From Aurantiacibacter sediminis (GTDB lineage: Bacteria; Pseudomonadota; Alphaproteobacteria; Sphingomonadales; Sphingomonadaceae): DNA of 64,000 nucleotides. Location: the NCBI RefSeq assembly GCF_016019885.1, contig NZ_JAEANY010000003.1, forward strand, positions 248,001 to 312,000, in the 5' to 3' direction. Below, in pieces: positions 52,779 to 62,007 of the stretch. Numbering within the stretch: position 1 is the first letter of the stretch; each line of letters opens with the position of its first letter. The notes beneath the pieces are model-generated. The model saw nothing but the letters and a program-made list of their open reading frames with translations, searched no databases and was not told the origin of the DNA. The position numbers and the translations under genes are program-made.

Positions 52779-52820
52779 TCTGAGCCTGCGCCAAGTCGCG
52801 TCATCGCGCGGCTGTTATGG

Positions 52821-52836
52821 TTAAAACCTTTTTAAC
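52821..52836 (+). promoter_or_regulatory. CtrA-type binding box
   Basis: TTAA-N7-TTAAC, an exact match to the CtrA full-site consensus, lies 46 bp upstream of the GTG start at 52882, a suitable place for promoter control. It is the only perfect full site I noticed in the intergenic regions. Confidence 0.6.
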
Positions 52837-52837
52837 G

Positions 52838-52876
52838 CGTCCCCTGTAGCTCGGCCTGATCGAGATACAGGGGACG
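52838..52876 (+). promoter_or_regulatory. Leader hairpin enclosing the ribosome-binding site
   Basis: A perfect 11-bp inverted repeat, CGTCCCCTGTA (52838-52848) and TACAGGGGACG (52866-52876), encloses a 17-base loop. The right arm contains the AGGGG ribosome-binding site (52869-52873) of the GTG at 52882, so folding would block translation initiation. Confidence 0.6.
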
Positions 52877-52881
52877 TCTAC

Positions 52882-54954
52882 GTGGACATTGCAGAAAAGA
52901 ATCCGGCCGCTCTGACCGACGCGCCGGAAAAAGTATCGGCTGAAGGCCACCGCGCCGAGAGCGAGGGCAGAGTCGCCACGCGGCTGGTCGCGTCGGCCAC
53001 GCTGATGCTGTTTGTGGAGCTGGCATTGATCCGCTGGCTCGGATCGAATGTGATCCACCTTTCCTACTTTTCCAACTTCGTGCTGCTGGGAAGCTTTCTC
53101 GGCATCGGCGCAGGCTTTCTGATCAGCCGCAAAAGCTGGTCGATCTGGCCGTGGTCGCTCCCACTGCTCACCCTGCTGACCGTCGGCGTGATCCGTTACC
53201 CGATGAGCATCCAGCATGAGGGCGGAGAGATACTCTATTGGACCGCGCTGGAACTGGGCGGACCGCCCGCATGGCTCGCGCTTCCGCTAATCTTCTGCCT
53301 TGTCGCCGTAATCCTTGCCGGCCCTGCCGAGCTGGTCGGGCGCTGCTTTGCCAAGCTGCCTGCGCTCAAGGCCTATCGCTGGGATTTGATCGGCTCGCTC
53401 GCAGGCATCGTCGCCTTTTCCATGCTCAGCTTCATGCATGCACCAAGCCTGATCTGGGGCCTGGTCGCCGGCGTCCTATATGTCGCCCTGTCTGAGAAGA
53501 AGCGCCGCCTTGCGATGGCGGCATGGACCTTGCCGCTGCTCGTCATACTTTTCAACGAAAGCACCGATGAGAATATCAGCTGGTCGCCCTATTACAAGAT
53601 CCAGACTCTCGATTCCGATCCGCCCATCGATGGCGTGGTCAATATCCGCGCCAATGGCGTACCCCACCAGATCATGGCTCCGCTCGAGCTTCGCCGGGCG
53701 ATGCAATATGATATCTATTTCACTCCTTACGAGCGCAGGGCGTCTGCAGAGCTTGGCGATGTTCTGATCGTGGGGGCCGGTTCCGGCTCCGATCTGGCTA
53801 TCGCGCTCGATAATGGAGCGCGAAGTGTCGATGCTGTCGATATTGATCCGCGCATCATGGAAGTCGGTGTCGAGCAAAATATCGACCGCCCCTATCAGGA
53901 TCCGCGCGTCACCCGTCATATCAATGATGGCCGCGCCTTTCTGGAAGGCACCGACAAGACCTACGATTTCATCCTCTTCGCACTGCCGGACAGTCTGACG
54001 CTGGTAAACGGTGCATCGCAGATCCGCCTGGAAAGCTTCCTCTTCACCGAAGAAGCCATGCAATCGGTTCGCGATCGCCTCAATCCCGGCGGCACTTTCG
54101 CGATGTACAATTACTATCGCGAGGACTGGCTGATCGATCGGTTAGCTAACACCACTACAGCGGCGTTCGGCCACGCGCCCTGTGTCGACACGTTCGACGA
54201 TGCGCAGGCCGTGATTACGATCGGCCTGACCCCGGCAGACCAGGCGTGCCAAGGCGTGTGGGAGCCTGTCAGCGCAGAAGCGGATATGCAGCCCGCAACT
54301 GACAATTCGCCTTTCATTTACTTCAAAGGCGACAACTTCCCGCCACTATACATCGTGACGTTGGGGCTGATCCTGCTGGCATCGCTTATCACCGTCCGCA
54401 CGCTCGGCGGCCCGCTGAAGGAAATGCGTGCCTATGCAGACCTGTTCTTCATGGGCGCGGCTTTCATGCTGCTGGAAACAAAGAATATCGCGACCTACGC
54501 GCTGCTCTTTGGCACGACATGGTTCGTCAACGCATTGGTGTTTGGCGGAGTGCTGGTGGTCGTGCTGGCAGCGGTGGAATATACCCGTAAATTCAAAACA
54601 CCGCCCATTGGCTGGTGCTATGCGGCGATGCTCGCATCATTGCTTGCTGCCTTCTTTGTCCCCGAAGAATGGCTGCTCGCCATGCCGTTCTGGCCGCGCG
54701 TCGTGGCTGCGGTGCTGCTGGCCTTCATTCCGATCTTCATCGCGAATGTGGCCTTCTCCAAGCGTTTCCGCGAAAGCGGCGATACGCGCAGCGCCTTTGC
54801 CGTGAACCTGCTCGGCACAATCCTTGGCGGATGCCTGGAATATGCGGCGCTGTTCACCGGCTACAACAATCTGCTGATTGTGGTCGGTGCGCTCTACCTG
54901 CTAGCCTTCGCTCTCATCCCGAAGGTCCGACCGCAGGTTACCGGCGCTGGCTAA
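52882..54954 (+). CDS. Membrane-embedded spermidine-synthase-like protein
   Basis: 690 residues: about seven helices (33-225), a SAM-fold domain (about 240-470), then five or more helices (480-690). The middle part resembles spermidine synthases: VLIVGAGSGSDLAIAL (294-309), VDAVDIDPRIME and INDGRAFLEG. The catalytic region, normally with an Asp after YDvIivD, reads YDFILFALPDS (361-371), so aminopropyl transfer is doubtful. Such membrane fusions are common and uncharacterised. GTG 52882 is chosen for its AGGGG site, which is held in a hairpin. Confidence 0.85.
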   Translation: MDIAEKNPAALTDAPEKVSAEGHRAESEGRVATRLVASATLMLFVELALIRWLGSNVIHLSYFSNFVLLGSFLGIGAGFLISRKSWSIWPWSLPLLTLLTVGVIRYPMSIQHEGGEILYWTALELGGPPAWLALPLIFCLVAVILAGPAELVGRCFAKLPALKAYRWDLIGSLAGIVAFSMLSFMHAPSLIWGLVAGVLYVALSEKKRRLAMAAWTLPLLVILFNESTDENISWSPYYKIQTLDSDPPIDGVVNIRANGVPHQIMAPLELRRAMQYDIYFTPYERRASAELGDVLIVGAGSGSDLAIALDNGARSVDAVDIDPRIMEVGVEQNIDRPYQDPRVTRHINDGRAFLEGTDKTYDFILFALPDSLTLVNGASQIRLESFLFTEEAMQSVRDRLNPGGTFAMYNYYREDWLIDRLANTTTAAFGHAPCVDTFDDAQAVITIGLTPADQACQGVWEPVSAEADMQPATDNSPFIYFKGDNFPPLYIVTLGLILLASLITVRTLGGPLKEMRAYADLFFMGAAFMLLETKNIATYALLFGTTWFVNALVFGGVLVVVLAAVEYTRKFKTPPIGWCYAAMLASLLAAFFVPEEWLLAMPFWPRVVAAVLLAFIPIFIANVAFSKRFRESGDTRSAFAVNLLGTILGGCLEYAALFTGYNNLLIVVGALYLLAFALIPKVRPQVTGAG

Positions 54955-54975
54955 CCTGCGACACCAAAGAACGAA

Positions 54976-55006
54976 AAGGGCCGCCCCGATGGAGCGGCTC
55001 TTTTTC
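54976..55006 (+). terminator. Probable terminator after the spermidine-synthase-like gene
   Basis: Imperfect GC-rich stem (AGGGCCGC with GCGGCTCT) followed by a run of T residues at 55000-55005. Confidence 0.65.
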
Positions 55007-55009
55007 TTT

Positions 55010-55213
55010 TCAGTCGTCGCCGCGCGACTTCCACGTGGCGAAGAGATTGTAGAGGATCCAGAAGCCCGTCGTGAAGAACGCGAAATAGACCGCGAACTTG
55101 ACGCTCAGCACATCCAGCGTGTCATCAGAGGTGACATAGCGCCAGATGCACATCGCGACCGCGTAGAGAAACCCGCCAATCGCAGCCTTGCGCAGGCTCA
55201 GCGGCCCGTTCAC
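55010..55213 (-). CDS. Small two-helix membrane protein, hypothetical
   Basis: 67 residues: a basic start ([10 protein letters not shown]), a hydrophobic helix (about 11-25), a polar turn [12 protein letters not shown], a second helix (about 38-58) and a charged tail KSRGDD. No family recognised. It begins with GTG 55213, overlapping the def stop by 4 bp (GTGA), so its synthesis is coupled to peptide deformylase. Confidence 0.65.
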   Translation of the reverse strand: MNGPLSLRKAAIGGFLYAVAMCIWRYVTSDDTLDVLSVKFAVYFAFFTTGFWILYNLFATWKSRGDD

Positions 55214-55776
55214 GCGGCTTCGCGCATCTTCTTCAGCTTCTTCAAAGCCATCGACCGCTTTAGGCGGCTGAGGTGATCGATGAAGAGGATGCCGTTCAAA
55301 TGGTCCATTTCATGCTGGATGCAGGTCGCCAGCATGCCTGACATTTCTTCCTCGTGCTGGTTGCCGTCCAGATCCTGATAGCGAACGCGGCATCGCGCTG
55401 GGCGCTCCACATCGGCATAGATATCGGGGACCGAAAGGCAGCCTTCCTGATAGGTGCCCATGTCATCGCTGGGGTCGAGGATTTCCGGATTCACGAAAAC
55501 GCGCGGGTCATTGATAACCGGCTGGTGGGTGTGCTTCGTGCCGTCATGCTCGCATTCGACAGGCTCTGCGTCCTTGTCCTCTTCCTGCAGGTCGATCACC
55601 AGCAGGCGGATGGGTTCGCCCACCTGGATCGCCGCAAGGCCGATGCCATGCGCTGCATACATCGTCTCGAACATGTCATCGACGAGCGTTTTGAGATCAT
55701 CGTCGAAGGTATCGACGGGCTTGGACACGGTTTTGAGCCGGGGATCCGGCGCTTCAAGGATTTCTCTGATAGCCAT
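55210..55776 (-). CDS. def: Peptide deformylase
   Basis: 188-residue metal enzyme that removes formyl from new proteins. Motif 1 [10 protein letters not shown], motif 2 EGCLSVPD with the metal cysteine and motif 3 [14 protein letters not shown] with the HE-x-x-H site are intact. An insert of about 15 acidic residues ([18 protein letters not shown]) between strands, frequent in alphaproteobacteria, enlarges it. ATG 55776 (MAIREIL) is chosen; the upstream in-frame ATG at 55812 adds an unrelated stretch. Confidence 0.94.
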   Translation of the reverse strand: MAIREILEAPDPRLKTVSKPVDTFDDDLKTLVDDMFETMYAAHGIGLAAIQVGEPIRLLVIDLQEEDKDAEPVECEHDGTKHTHQPVINDPRVFVNPEILDPSDDMGTYQEGCLSVPDIYADVERPARCRVRYQDLDGNQHEEEMSGMLATCIQHEMDHLNGILFIDHLSRLKRSMALKKLKKMREAA

Positions 55777-55818
55777 GGGGCGAGATATAGTTCCGCTGAA
55801 CAAAGTATTCAACGCCGC

Positions 55819-55900
55819 TGGCCCACCCCCAACCCCTGCCGCCTGCGGGAGGGGAGCGAGACTTGTCGAGCGCAGCGAGCTAGTCGCAGCGGGGTGGGCT
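55819..55900. repeat. Dispersed palindromic repeat between def and recR
   Basis: GCCCACCCC (55821-55829) and GGGGTGGGC (55891-55899) are perfect outer arms. Inside is an imperfect CCCCTGCCGCCTGCGGGAGGGG-type hairpin (55833-55854). This form of element is scattered in sphingomonad genomes. The right arm reaches the recR stop codon. Confidence 0.6.
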
Positions 55901-56495
55901 AACCAAGTGGTCGCCGCGCCCGCAGCGCCTGCGCCAGCGTCCCTTCGTCGAGGTAATCGAGCTCTCCGCCTACCGGCAAGCCGTGGGCGAGCTGGGTGAT
56001 CCGAACGGGGCGGTCTTCGAGCTTTTCGGCGATGTAATGCGCGGTAGTCTGCCCCTCCAGCGTCGCATTCATCGCAAGGACCACTTCATCTACTCCGCCT
56101 TCTGCCACGCGGCCCAGCAGCTGGTCGATGGTCAGGTCCTCGGGCCTTACGCCGTCCAGCGCGGACAGCCTCCCGCCGAGCACATGGTATTTGCCGGTGA
56201 ACAGCCGCGCCCGGTCGAGCGCCCATAGGTCGGCAACATCTTCCACCACGCAAATGCTCTTGGCATCGCGGCGCGGATCGGCGCAAATCGTGCAGGGGTT
56301 CTGTGTGTCGACATTGCCGCAAGAGTCGCATTCGACGAGCTTGTCCTGAACGGCACCCAGAGCATCCAGAACCTGTTTCAAAGCAGTCTCACGATGCTTG
56401 ACCAGCCACAGCACCGCCCGCCGCGCGGATCGCGGCCCGAGCCCGGGAAGGCGGGCCAAGGCTGCTGCCAGATTTTCAATCTCTTGCGATGCCAT
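55899..56495 (-). CDS. recR: Recombination mediator RecR
   Basis: 198-residue RecR of the RecFOR pathway, which loads RecA at gaps. Helix-hairpin-helix [19 protein letters not shown], zinc finger [16 protein letters not shown] and Toprim segment [41 protein letters not shown] are all visible; the last 25 residues form the usual Walker-B-like tail. The final codons and the stop border a dispersed repeat. Confidence 0.95.
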   Translation of the reverse strand: MASQEIENLAAALARLPGLGPRSARRAVLWLVKHRETALKQVLDALGAVQDKLVECDSCGNVDTQNPCTICADPRRDAKSICVVEDVADLWALDRARLFTGKYHVLGGRLSALDGVRPEDLTIDQLLGRVAEGGVDEVVLAMNATLEGQTTAHYIAEKLEDRPVRITQLAHGLPVGGELDYLDEGTLAQALRARRPLG

Positions 56496-56539
56496 CCCCT
56501 CGCAGATAGGGCCATGCGGAGCAGATAGGAAGGTGCAGT

Positions 56540-57445
56540 TTGCGCATAATCTTTATGGGAACGCCCGATTTCGCCGTGCCGGTGCTCGATGCGCTGGTGG
56601 AGGCGGATCATCATGTGGCGGCAGTCTATTCGCAGCCCCCGCGCCGTTCGGGCCGCGGCAAGAAAGAGCGCCCTTCCCCGGTCCATGCGCGCGCTGAGGA
56701 ACTGGGGATCGAAGTGCGCACGCCGACCAGCTTGAAAAGCGCAGAGGAGCAGGAGGCTTTGGCCGCCCTGGGCGCGGATGTTGCGGTGGTCGCTGCCTAT
56801 GGAATGCTCTTGCCGCAAGCTGTTCTCGACGCACCCAAGCATGGCTGCTTAAACGTCCACGGATCCCTGTTGCCGCGCTGGCGTGGTGCTGCGCCGATCC
56901 ATCGGGCGATCCAGGCAGGCGATGAGGAAACCGGCATCACCATCATGCAGATGGAGGCGGGCCTCGATACAGGCCCCATGCTGCTGAAGAGTAGCACTCC
57001 AATTGTTTGCAAGACGACCGGCGAATTGCACGACGAATTGGCGCAGATGGGTGCGCGGCTAATGGTGGAGGCGCTGGCGCAGCTGGAGGAGCTGGAGCCG
57101 GAGGAGCAGGACGATACGCTCGCCACCTACGCGCCGAAGATCGACAAGGCCGAAGCTCATATCGATTTTGCCCAGCCGGCCGAGGATATCGAGCGCAATG
57201 TCCGCGCCTTCGCGCCATTTCCGGGCGCATGGTTCGAGCTAAACGATGTTCGCGTCAAATTGCTGCGGGCCGAGATCATCAATGCTTCGGGCGAACCCGG
57301 TACGCTGATCGACGATGAGATGACGATTGCTTGCGGAGAGAAAGCTCTCCGGCCTGTGACGCTGCAAAAGGCCGGCAAACCGACCATGAGCCGGGAGCAA
57401 TTCCTGCGCGGAAATCCCGTGTGCGAGGGAACGCAGCTTTCGTGA
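56540..57445 (+). CDS. fmt: Methionyl-tRNA formyltransferase
   Basis: 301-residue enzyme that formylates initiator Met-t[63 protein letters not shown] (catalytic Asn, His) and [17 protein letters not shown] are the hallmarks. It starts at TTG 56540 with GGAAGG seven bases upstream; there is no better ATG. Its TGA overlaps the truA GTG (GTGA). def lies nearby in the opposite direction across recR. Confidence 0.94.
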   Translation: MRIIFMGTPDFAVPVLDALVEADHHVAAVYSQPPRRSGRGKKERPSPVHARAEELGIEVRTPTSLKSAEEQEALAALGADVAVVAAYGMLLPQAVLDAPKHGCLNVHGSLLPRWRGAAPIHRAIQAGDEETGITIMQMEAGLDTGPMLLKSSTPIVCKTTGELHDELAQMGARLMVEALAQLEELEPEEQDDTLATYAPKIDKAEAHIDFAQPAEDIERNVRAFAPFPGAWFELNDVRVKLLRAEIINASGEPGTLIDDEMTIACGEKALRPVTLQKAGKPTMSREQFLRGNPVCEGTQLS

Positions 57446-58191
57446 CACGCTTTGCCCTTACTATCGAATTCGATGGCGGGCCGTTTTGCGGCCTCCAGCG
57501 CCAGCAGCACTCGCCCTCTGTCCAGCAGGCGATCGAGGAGGCGGCCCACACGGTAACGGGAGAAGCGGTGACGTTGCACAGCGCTGGCCGCACCGATAGC
57601 GGCGTGCATGCCCTCGCGATGCGCAGCCATATGGATATCGCAAAAGACATCGCGCCATTCCGGCTGATGGAAGCGCTCAACGCGAACCTTCGCCCTGATC
57701 CCATCGCCATCATCGGTTGCGAGGAGAAACCCGATGACTGGCACGCGCGCTTTTCCTGCATTGGCCGTTCTTATGAATATCGCATCCGCAATCGCCGTGC
57801 GCCGCTGACAATCGAGAAAGGCCGCGCCTGGCACATCGCCCGCGATCTCGACAGCGACGCCATGCATGAGGCTGCACAGCTGCTTGTTGGAAGCCACGAC
57901 TTTACGACTTTTCGCAGCGCGCATTGCCAGTCTGCCAGCCCGGTAAGGACTCTGGATAGGCTCGATGTGTCGCGTGAAGGCGACGCCGTGATTATCCGCG
58001 CCGCCGCGCGCAGTTTCCTGCATCATCAGGTCCGCTCAATGGTCGGCACGCTGGCTCTTGTCGGCCAGGGGCAGTGGCGGACCCATCAGGTAGCCGAGGC
58101 GTTGGAAGCGAAAGACCGCGCAGCGCTCGGCCTCAACGCCCCGCCAGAGGGGCTCTATTTCGTCGCCGCGCATTATCCAGACGAGGATTAG
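57442..58191 (+). CDS. truA: tRNA pseudouridine(38-40) synthase
   Basis: 249-residue Tru[19 protein letters not shown] at the start, the catalytic Asp in [20 protein letters not shown] and [20 protein letters not shown] plus [17 protein letters not shown] at the end match the family. It starts at GTG 57442, overlapping fmt by 4 bp. It modifies uridines of the anticodon stem-loop. Confidence 0.95.
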   Translation: MTRFALTIEFDGGPFCGLQRQQHSPSVQQAIEEAAHTVTGEAVTLHSAGRTDSGVHALAMRSHMDIAKDIAPFRLMEALNANLRPDPIAIIGCEEKPDDWHARFSCIGRSYEYRIRNRRAPLTIEKGRAWHIARDLDSDAMHEAAQLLVGSHDFTTFRSAHCQSASPVRTLDRLDVSREGDAVIIRAAARSFLHHQVRSMVGTLALVGQGQWRTHQVAEALEAKDRAALGLNAPPEGLYFVAAHYPDED

Positions 58192-58200
58192 GAGAGAACC

Positions 58201-59310
58201 ATGACCACCGGACGCCAGCTTGTATCGACGCTCACTTCCGACGGAACGCTGACCTTGGCGCTCGAGACAAAAGAATTTCCTGCGCCGACAGGTAATCAGG
58301 TGCTGGTGCAGATGGAGGCAGCGCCAATCAACCCGTCGGACCTTTTCCTGATGACGACGGGTGCCGATCTGGGAAATGCGGAATATTCTGCTGGCAAGAT
58401 AGTCGCCAAGGTGCATCCGCAAGTGGCCGCCGGGCAAGCTGCGCGGCATGGAAAGCCGCAGACGGTGGGCAATGAAGGTGCTGGCACAGTCATCGCGGCG
58501 GGCGATGGCGAGATGGCGCAGGCGCTGATGGGCCAGCGCGTGTCCTGCGTGCCCGGTAATGCCTTCAGCGAATATGCGATCGCCGATGCGATGATGTGCC
58601 TGCCGCTTGGCGATCACACTGCAGAAGAAGGGGCAAGTTCCTTCGTCAACCCATTGACTGCTTTGGGTTTTGTCGAGACCGCCAAGCGCGAAGGGCATGA
58701 TGCGATCATCCATGCCGCTGCCGCGTCAAACCTTGGACGAATGCTCAATCGCATTTGTCAGGAAGACGAGATCGCGCTCGTCAATATCGTGCGTAAGCAG
58801 GAGCAGGTCGAGCTGCTGAAAGGCATCGGCGCGAGCCATGTCGTTAATTCATCCGATGGCGATTTCGAGAAAGATCTCGCCTCGGCAATTTCCGATAGCG
58901 GTGCCTATCTCGGCTTCGATCCAATCGGCGGCGGCGCGACCACCGACACCTGCCTGCGCGCCATGGAGCGGGTGGCGGCATCGCAGATGACCGAATACAG
59001 CCGCTACGGCTCCAATCAGGCCAAGAAGATGTACATCTACGGCCGCCTCGATCTCTCGCCCACGATCCTGACGCCAAGCTACGGTTTCGGCTGGACTGTC
59101 TCAGGGTGGCTGCTGATGCCCTTCCTTGAAAGCTGCGATCTTCCTACGATGATGGCCCTCCGCCAACGTGTGGCGAACGGGCTGAAAACGACGTTCGCAA
59201 GTTCTTACAAAGAGCGTGTCGGGCTGGAAGAGATGCTTACGAAGGATGCGATCATGGATTATTCGCAAATGAAGACGGGCGAGAAATACCTGGTGACGCC
59301 GCATGGCTAA
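58201..59310 (+). CDS. MDR-family zinc-type alcohol dehydrogenase/quinone oxidoreductase
   Basis: 369-residue medium-chain dehydrogenase. MEAAPINPSDLFLM and VGNEGAGTVIAAGDG are the substrate-domain signatures. The Rossmann half begins near HDAIIHAAAASNLGRML, with IGASHVVNSS. The structural-zinc cysteines are absent, which favours the quinone-oxidoreductase-like group. The substrate is unknown. AGGAGAG precedes ATG 58201; it overlaps the next small membrane gene by 8 bp. Confidence 0.85.
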   Translation: MTTGRQLVSTLTSDGTLTLALETKEFPAPTGNQVLVQMEAAPINPSDLFLMTTGADLGNAEYSAGKIVAKVHPQVAAGQAARHGKPQTVGNEGAGTVIAAGDGEMAQALMGQRVSCVPGNAFSEYAIADAMMCLPLGDHTAEEGASSFVNPLTALGFVETAKREGHDAIIHAAAASNLGRMLNRICQEDEIALVNIVRKQEQVELLKGIGASHVVNSSDGDFEKDLASAISDSGAYLGFDPIGGGATTDTCLRAMERVAASQMTEYSRYGSNQAKKMYIYGRLDLSPTILTPSYGFGWTVSGWLLMPFLESCDLPTMMALRQRVANGLKTTFASSYKERVGLEEMLTKDAIMDYSQMKTGEKYLVTPHG

Positions 59311-59710
59311 AACGCCTTCGACACCTAAGTGGTATCACATCCCGATAACGCTCGCCGTAACGGAAGCTGAGTATCACGCGAATATTCGCGGCTTGAATGT
59401 TGTATTCGGTGCCGTGCTTGGTTTTGTGCTGGCAGACAGTCGCTCACTCGAGAACTATGACTTTGCTCTGTTGCTGCTGATGTCGGCGACGTTAGTCGTT
59501 ATCATTCTTTACTTGGGATCGAGCGTCTACAAACTGTTCTACGGACTGATGGCCATCGGTCTGGTCGCCGCTCTGCCTGAACTTCTGGAAATGGCCCAGA
59601 TCGCAGTGCCGCCAAAATTGCAGCCGACATTGGCGGTATGGACTGCAATGGTCATCGTGCTGGAATTATTGCCCCGCTTTAAGCCTGCTTCCGAGGCTAG
59701 CGAAGGCTAG
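59303..59710 (+). CDS. Hypothetical four-helix membrane protein
   Basis: 135 residues. After a polar N-terminus (KWYHIPITLAVTEAEYHANIRG) there are about four hydrophobic stretches between residues 30 and 127. No recognised domain. Its start overlaps the MDR dehydrogenase stop by 8 bp, so the two genes are coupled; its stop is 5 bp from the converging penicillin-binding protein stop. Confidence 0.7.
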   Translation: MAKTPSTPKWYHIPITLAVTEAEYHANIRGLNVVFGAVLGFVLADSRSLENYDFALLLLMSATLVVIILYLGSSVYKLFYGLMAIGLVAALPELLEMAQIAVPPKLQPTLAVWTAMVIVLELLPRFKPASEASEG

Positions 59711-59715
59711 ACAAA

Positions 59716-61884
59716 TTAGCGTTGCTGGCCGGCAGGCTGATTGTTAGTCTCCTCCAACCCCTGTGCAGCAGCGTCCTCGTCAACATCTAACGTAAGCTCA
59801 CCATCGCGCACGCCGATCTGCAGCGGCACGCCTTCGAAATCTGTGCTGAGCACGGCTTCGCCATCGCGAATGGTCAGGCGACTGCGCTCGCCCATGGGGA
59901 TGTCCTCAAGGTTGGGAACGTCCAATGGCTCCACCGGCCCGCTAGGGTCGGGCGATGGTGTGGCGCGCGGGGGCGCGGCTTCCGCGCCCAGAGCGCCGCG
60001 CATGAAATCGCGCCAAATGCGTGCAGGCAGGCCTCCGCCGGTCACGCCGTCTAGCGATGAATTGTCATCGTTCCCGATCCACACGCCGACCACCAGATCG
60101 CCCGCATAGCCAACGAACAGTGCATCACGATTGTCCTGCGTTGTACCTGTCTTGCCGAAATTGGCGACTGACAGACTGGCCGCCCTGCCCGTGCCATCGT
60201 TTATCGCGGCGCGCAGCATGTCCTGCATGTCCTCGTGATCGCTTGCATTCAGGCTGCCCCGGCCGCTGGAGAGCCATTCGAACCACCCCTCCTCTTCTAA
60301 CGGAAAGGCGCGCGGGCGAACCGGGAAGGAATTGCCTGCCACTCCGGCATAGGCAGCGGTGAGTTCGAGCAGGCTCATGGTGGACGTGCCCAGCGCAAGT
60401 GAGGGGTCGCCTTGTGGCAGAGCGGTCGTGATACCCAGCTCTCGCGCAGTCTCGATCACAGCCTCGCTGCCCACTTCGTTGAACAGCCGAACTGCGGCGA
60501 CATTGGAGCTTTGCGCAAAGGCATTGCGCAGCGTGATTTCTTCCGAATATCGATCGCCGTAATTGCCGGGCTGGTAGCTGCCTTGCGTGAACTCGGTATT
60601 CGCGATGGTATCGCCCGGGCTCCACCCTGCACGCAGGGCGGCGAGATACACGAACAGCTTGAAAGTGGACCCCGGCTGTCGGCGCGCCTGCGTTGCGCGG
60701 TTGAACGCACTTTCGGAATAATCGCGCCCACCGATCATCGCCACAACTTCGCCATTGGTGCGCATGGCCACCAGTGCGACCTGCGCTTCACCCAGCGGCG
60801 CGCGTTCGACCACGCGGCGGGCAATGTTCTGAAGACGCGAGTCCAGCGTCGTGGTCAGCGTCTCGCGCGAATAGGACATGCCCGCAATTTCGCGCGCTTC
60901 TGGCAGCGCCCAATCGGCGAAGTAAGTTCCTGTGGGCAGATCGTTGCGCGTACGCACGTCGAGCGTTGGCACCGCCATCGCAGCGGCCTCTTCCTGCGTG
61001 ATGTAGCCGGCAGCGACCATGGCGTTTTTCACCAGCCCATATCGCGCGGCGGCGAGATCGGGATTGCGCGTGGGCGCGAGGCGGCTGGGAGCTTGCAGCA
61101 GCCCCGCCAGCATCGCCGCCTGTTCGGGCCGCAAATTCTCCGGATGGCGGTAGAAATAGTGCAGGCTTGCGGCACGGATGCCATACATATTGTCGCCGAA
61201 ATAGGCGTTGGAGAGGTACCGCTCAAGGATCTCATCCTTGGTAAGCCACGCTTCCAGCCAAAGTGCAATGAGCGCCTCTCGCGCCTTGCGCGTCAGCGTC
61301 TGTTCTGGGGTCAGAAACGTGAATTTGGCGAGCTGCTGCGTGATCGTGGAGCCGCCGCCCACGCCTGTGAAAACGGCGCGCCCGACACCGCGCGGGTCGA
61401 TGCCCCAATGCGAATAGAAGCGCCTGTCCTCGATAGCGAGAAACGGCTCTATCACATGGTCCGGCAGGTGTGCTGCCTGCACCGGCTCATCCACCACGGC
61501 GCCATTGCGAGCAATCGGTGTGCCGTCTGCGGCGAGCAGGGTGATTTGCGGCGCGGCGATCGGCTCCAGGCTTTTGGAAAGCGGCGCGGTGACAGCCAGA
61601 TAGCCGATCAGCAGTATGACTATCGCCAGAAAGAGAGCGGCCCAGCGGCTGATCCACCAAAGCCAGCTCTTGTCCTGCAAGCGCGCGGGAATGATGCGCC
61701 GCCAGCCGCGCGAATATTTGGGATGCGGACGAGTGAAACCGGCGCTGTCATAGCGGCCAGGGAGATCATCATCATCGTCGAGCCCATGCAACGGGCTCCA
61801 CGGCGCGTTCTCCAATGCGAGATCGCGCTCAGACCAGAGGTTGTCCGGCTGACGCCGCACAAAGAGCTTGCGGAAAATTCCCAT
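59716..61884 (-). CDS. Class A penicillin-binding protein (bifunctional)
   Basis: 722 residues. Cytoplasmic acidic/basic tail, one helix (about 83-103), GT51 glycosyltransferase domain (AIEDRRFYSHWGID with the catalytic Glu, GGSTITQQLAKF), then a transpeptidase domain with SxxK in RQPGSTFKLF, SSN in FAQSSNVAAVRLFN and KTGTTQDNRDALFVGY. It polymerises and cross-links peptidoglycan in the periplasm. The C-terminal 90 residues form a Pro/Glu-rich tail with a strand-rich end. Closest in form to PBP1a/PBP1b-type short enzymes. Confidence 0.9.
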   Translation of the reverse strand: MGIFRKLFVRRQPDNLWSERDLALENAPWSPLHGLDDDDDLPGRYDSAGFTRPHPKYSRGWRRIIPARLQDKSWLWWISRWAALFLAIVILLIGYLAVTAPLSKSLEPIAAPQITLLAADGTPIARNGAVVDEPVQAAHLPDHVIEPFLAIEDRRFYSHWGIDPRGVGRAVFTGVGGGSTITQQLAKFTFLTPEQTLTRKAREALIALWLEAWLTKDEILERYLSNAYFGDNMYGIRAASLHYFYRHPENLRPEQAAMLAGLLQAPSRLAPTRNPDLAAARYGLVKNAMVAAGYITQEEAAAMAVPTLDVRTRNDLPTGTYFADWALPEAREIAGMSYSRETLTTTLDSRLQNIARRVVERAPLGEAQVALVAMRTNGEVVAMIGGRDYSESAFNRATQARRQPGSTFKLFVYLAALRAGWSPGDTIANTEFTQGSYQPGNYGDRYSEEITLRNAFAQSSNVAAVRLFNEVGSEAVIETARELGITTALPQGDPSLALGTSTMSLLELTAAYAGVAGNSFPVRPRAFPLEEEGWFEWLSSGRGSLNASDHEDMQDMLRAAINDGTGRAASLSVANFGKTGTTQDNRDALFVGYAGDLVVGVWIGNDDNSSLDGVTGGGLPARIWRDFMRGALGAEAAPPRATPSPDPSGPVEPLDVPNLEDIPMGERSRLTIRDGEAVLSTDFEGVPLQIGVRDGELTLDVDEDAAAQGLEETNNQPAGQQR

Positions 61885-62007
61885 TACCCAGCTGTGTTAG
61901 CAAGGCAATACAGCCTTTGCGAGCGAATTTTGGTCATTGGTCGCAGCGGCCTCTATGGCGAAGCCGGACCTCTCGCCCACCCAAGCTGAATGCTCGCTGA
62001 TGACCGC

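Noticed and set aside
60412-61989. A 525-codon open frame antisense to the penicillin-binding protein gene
   Set aside because: Same shadow effect; arginine/histidine-rich translation with no recognisable motif or ribosome-binding site.
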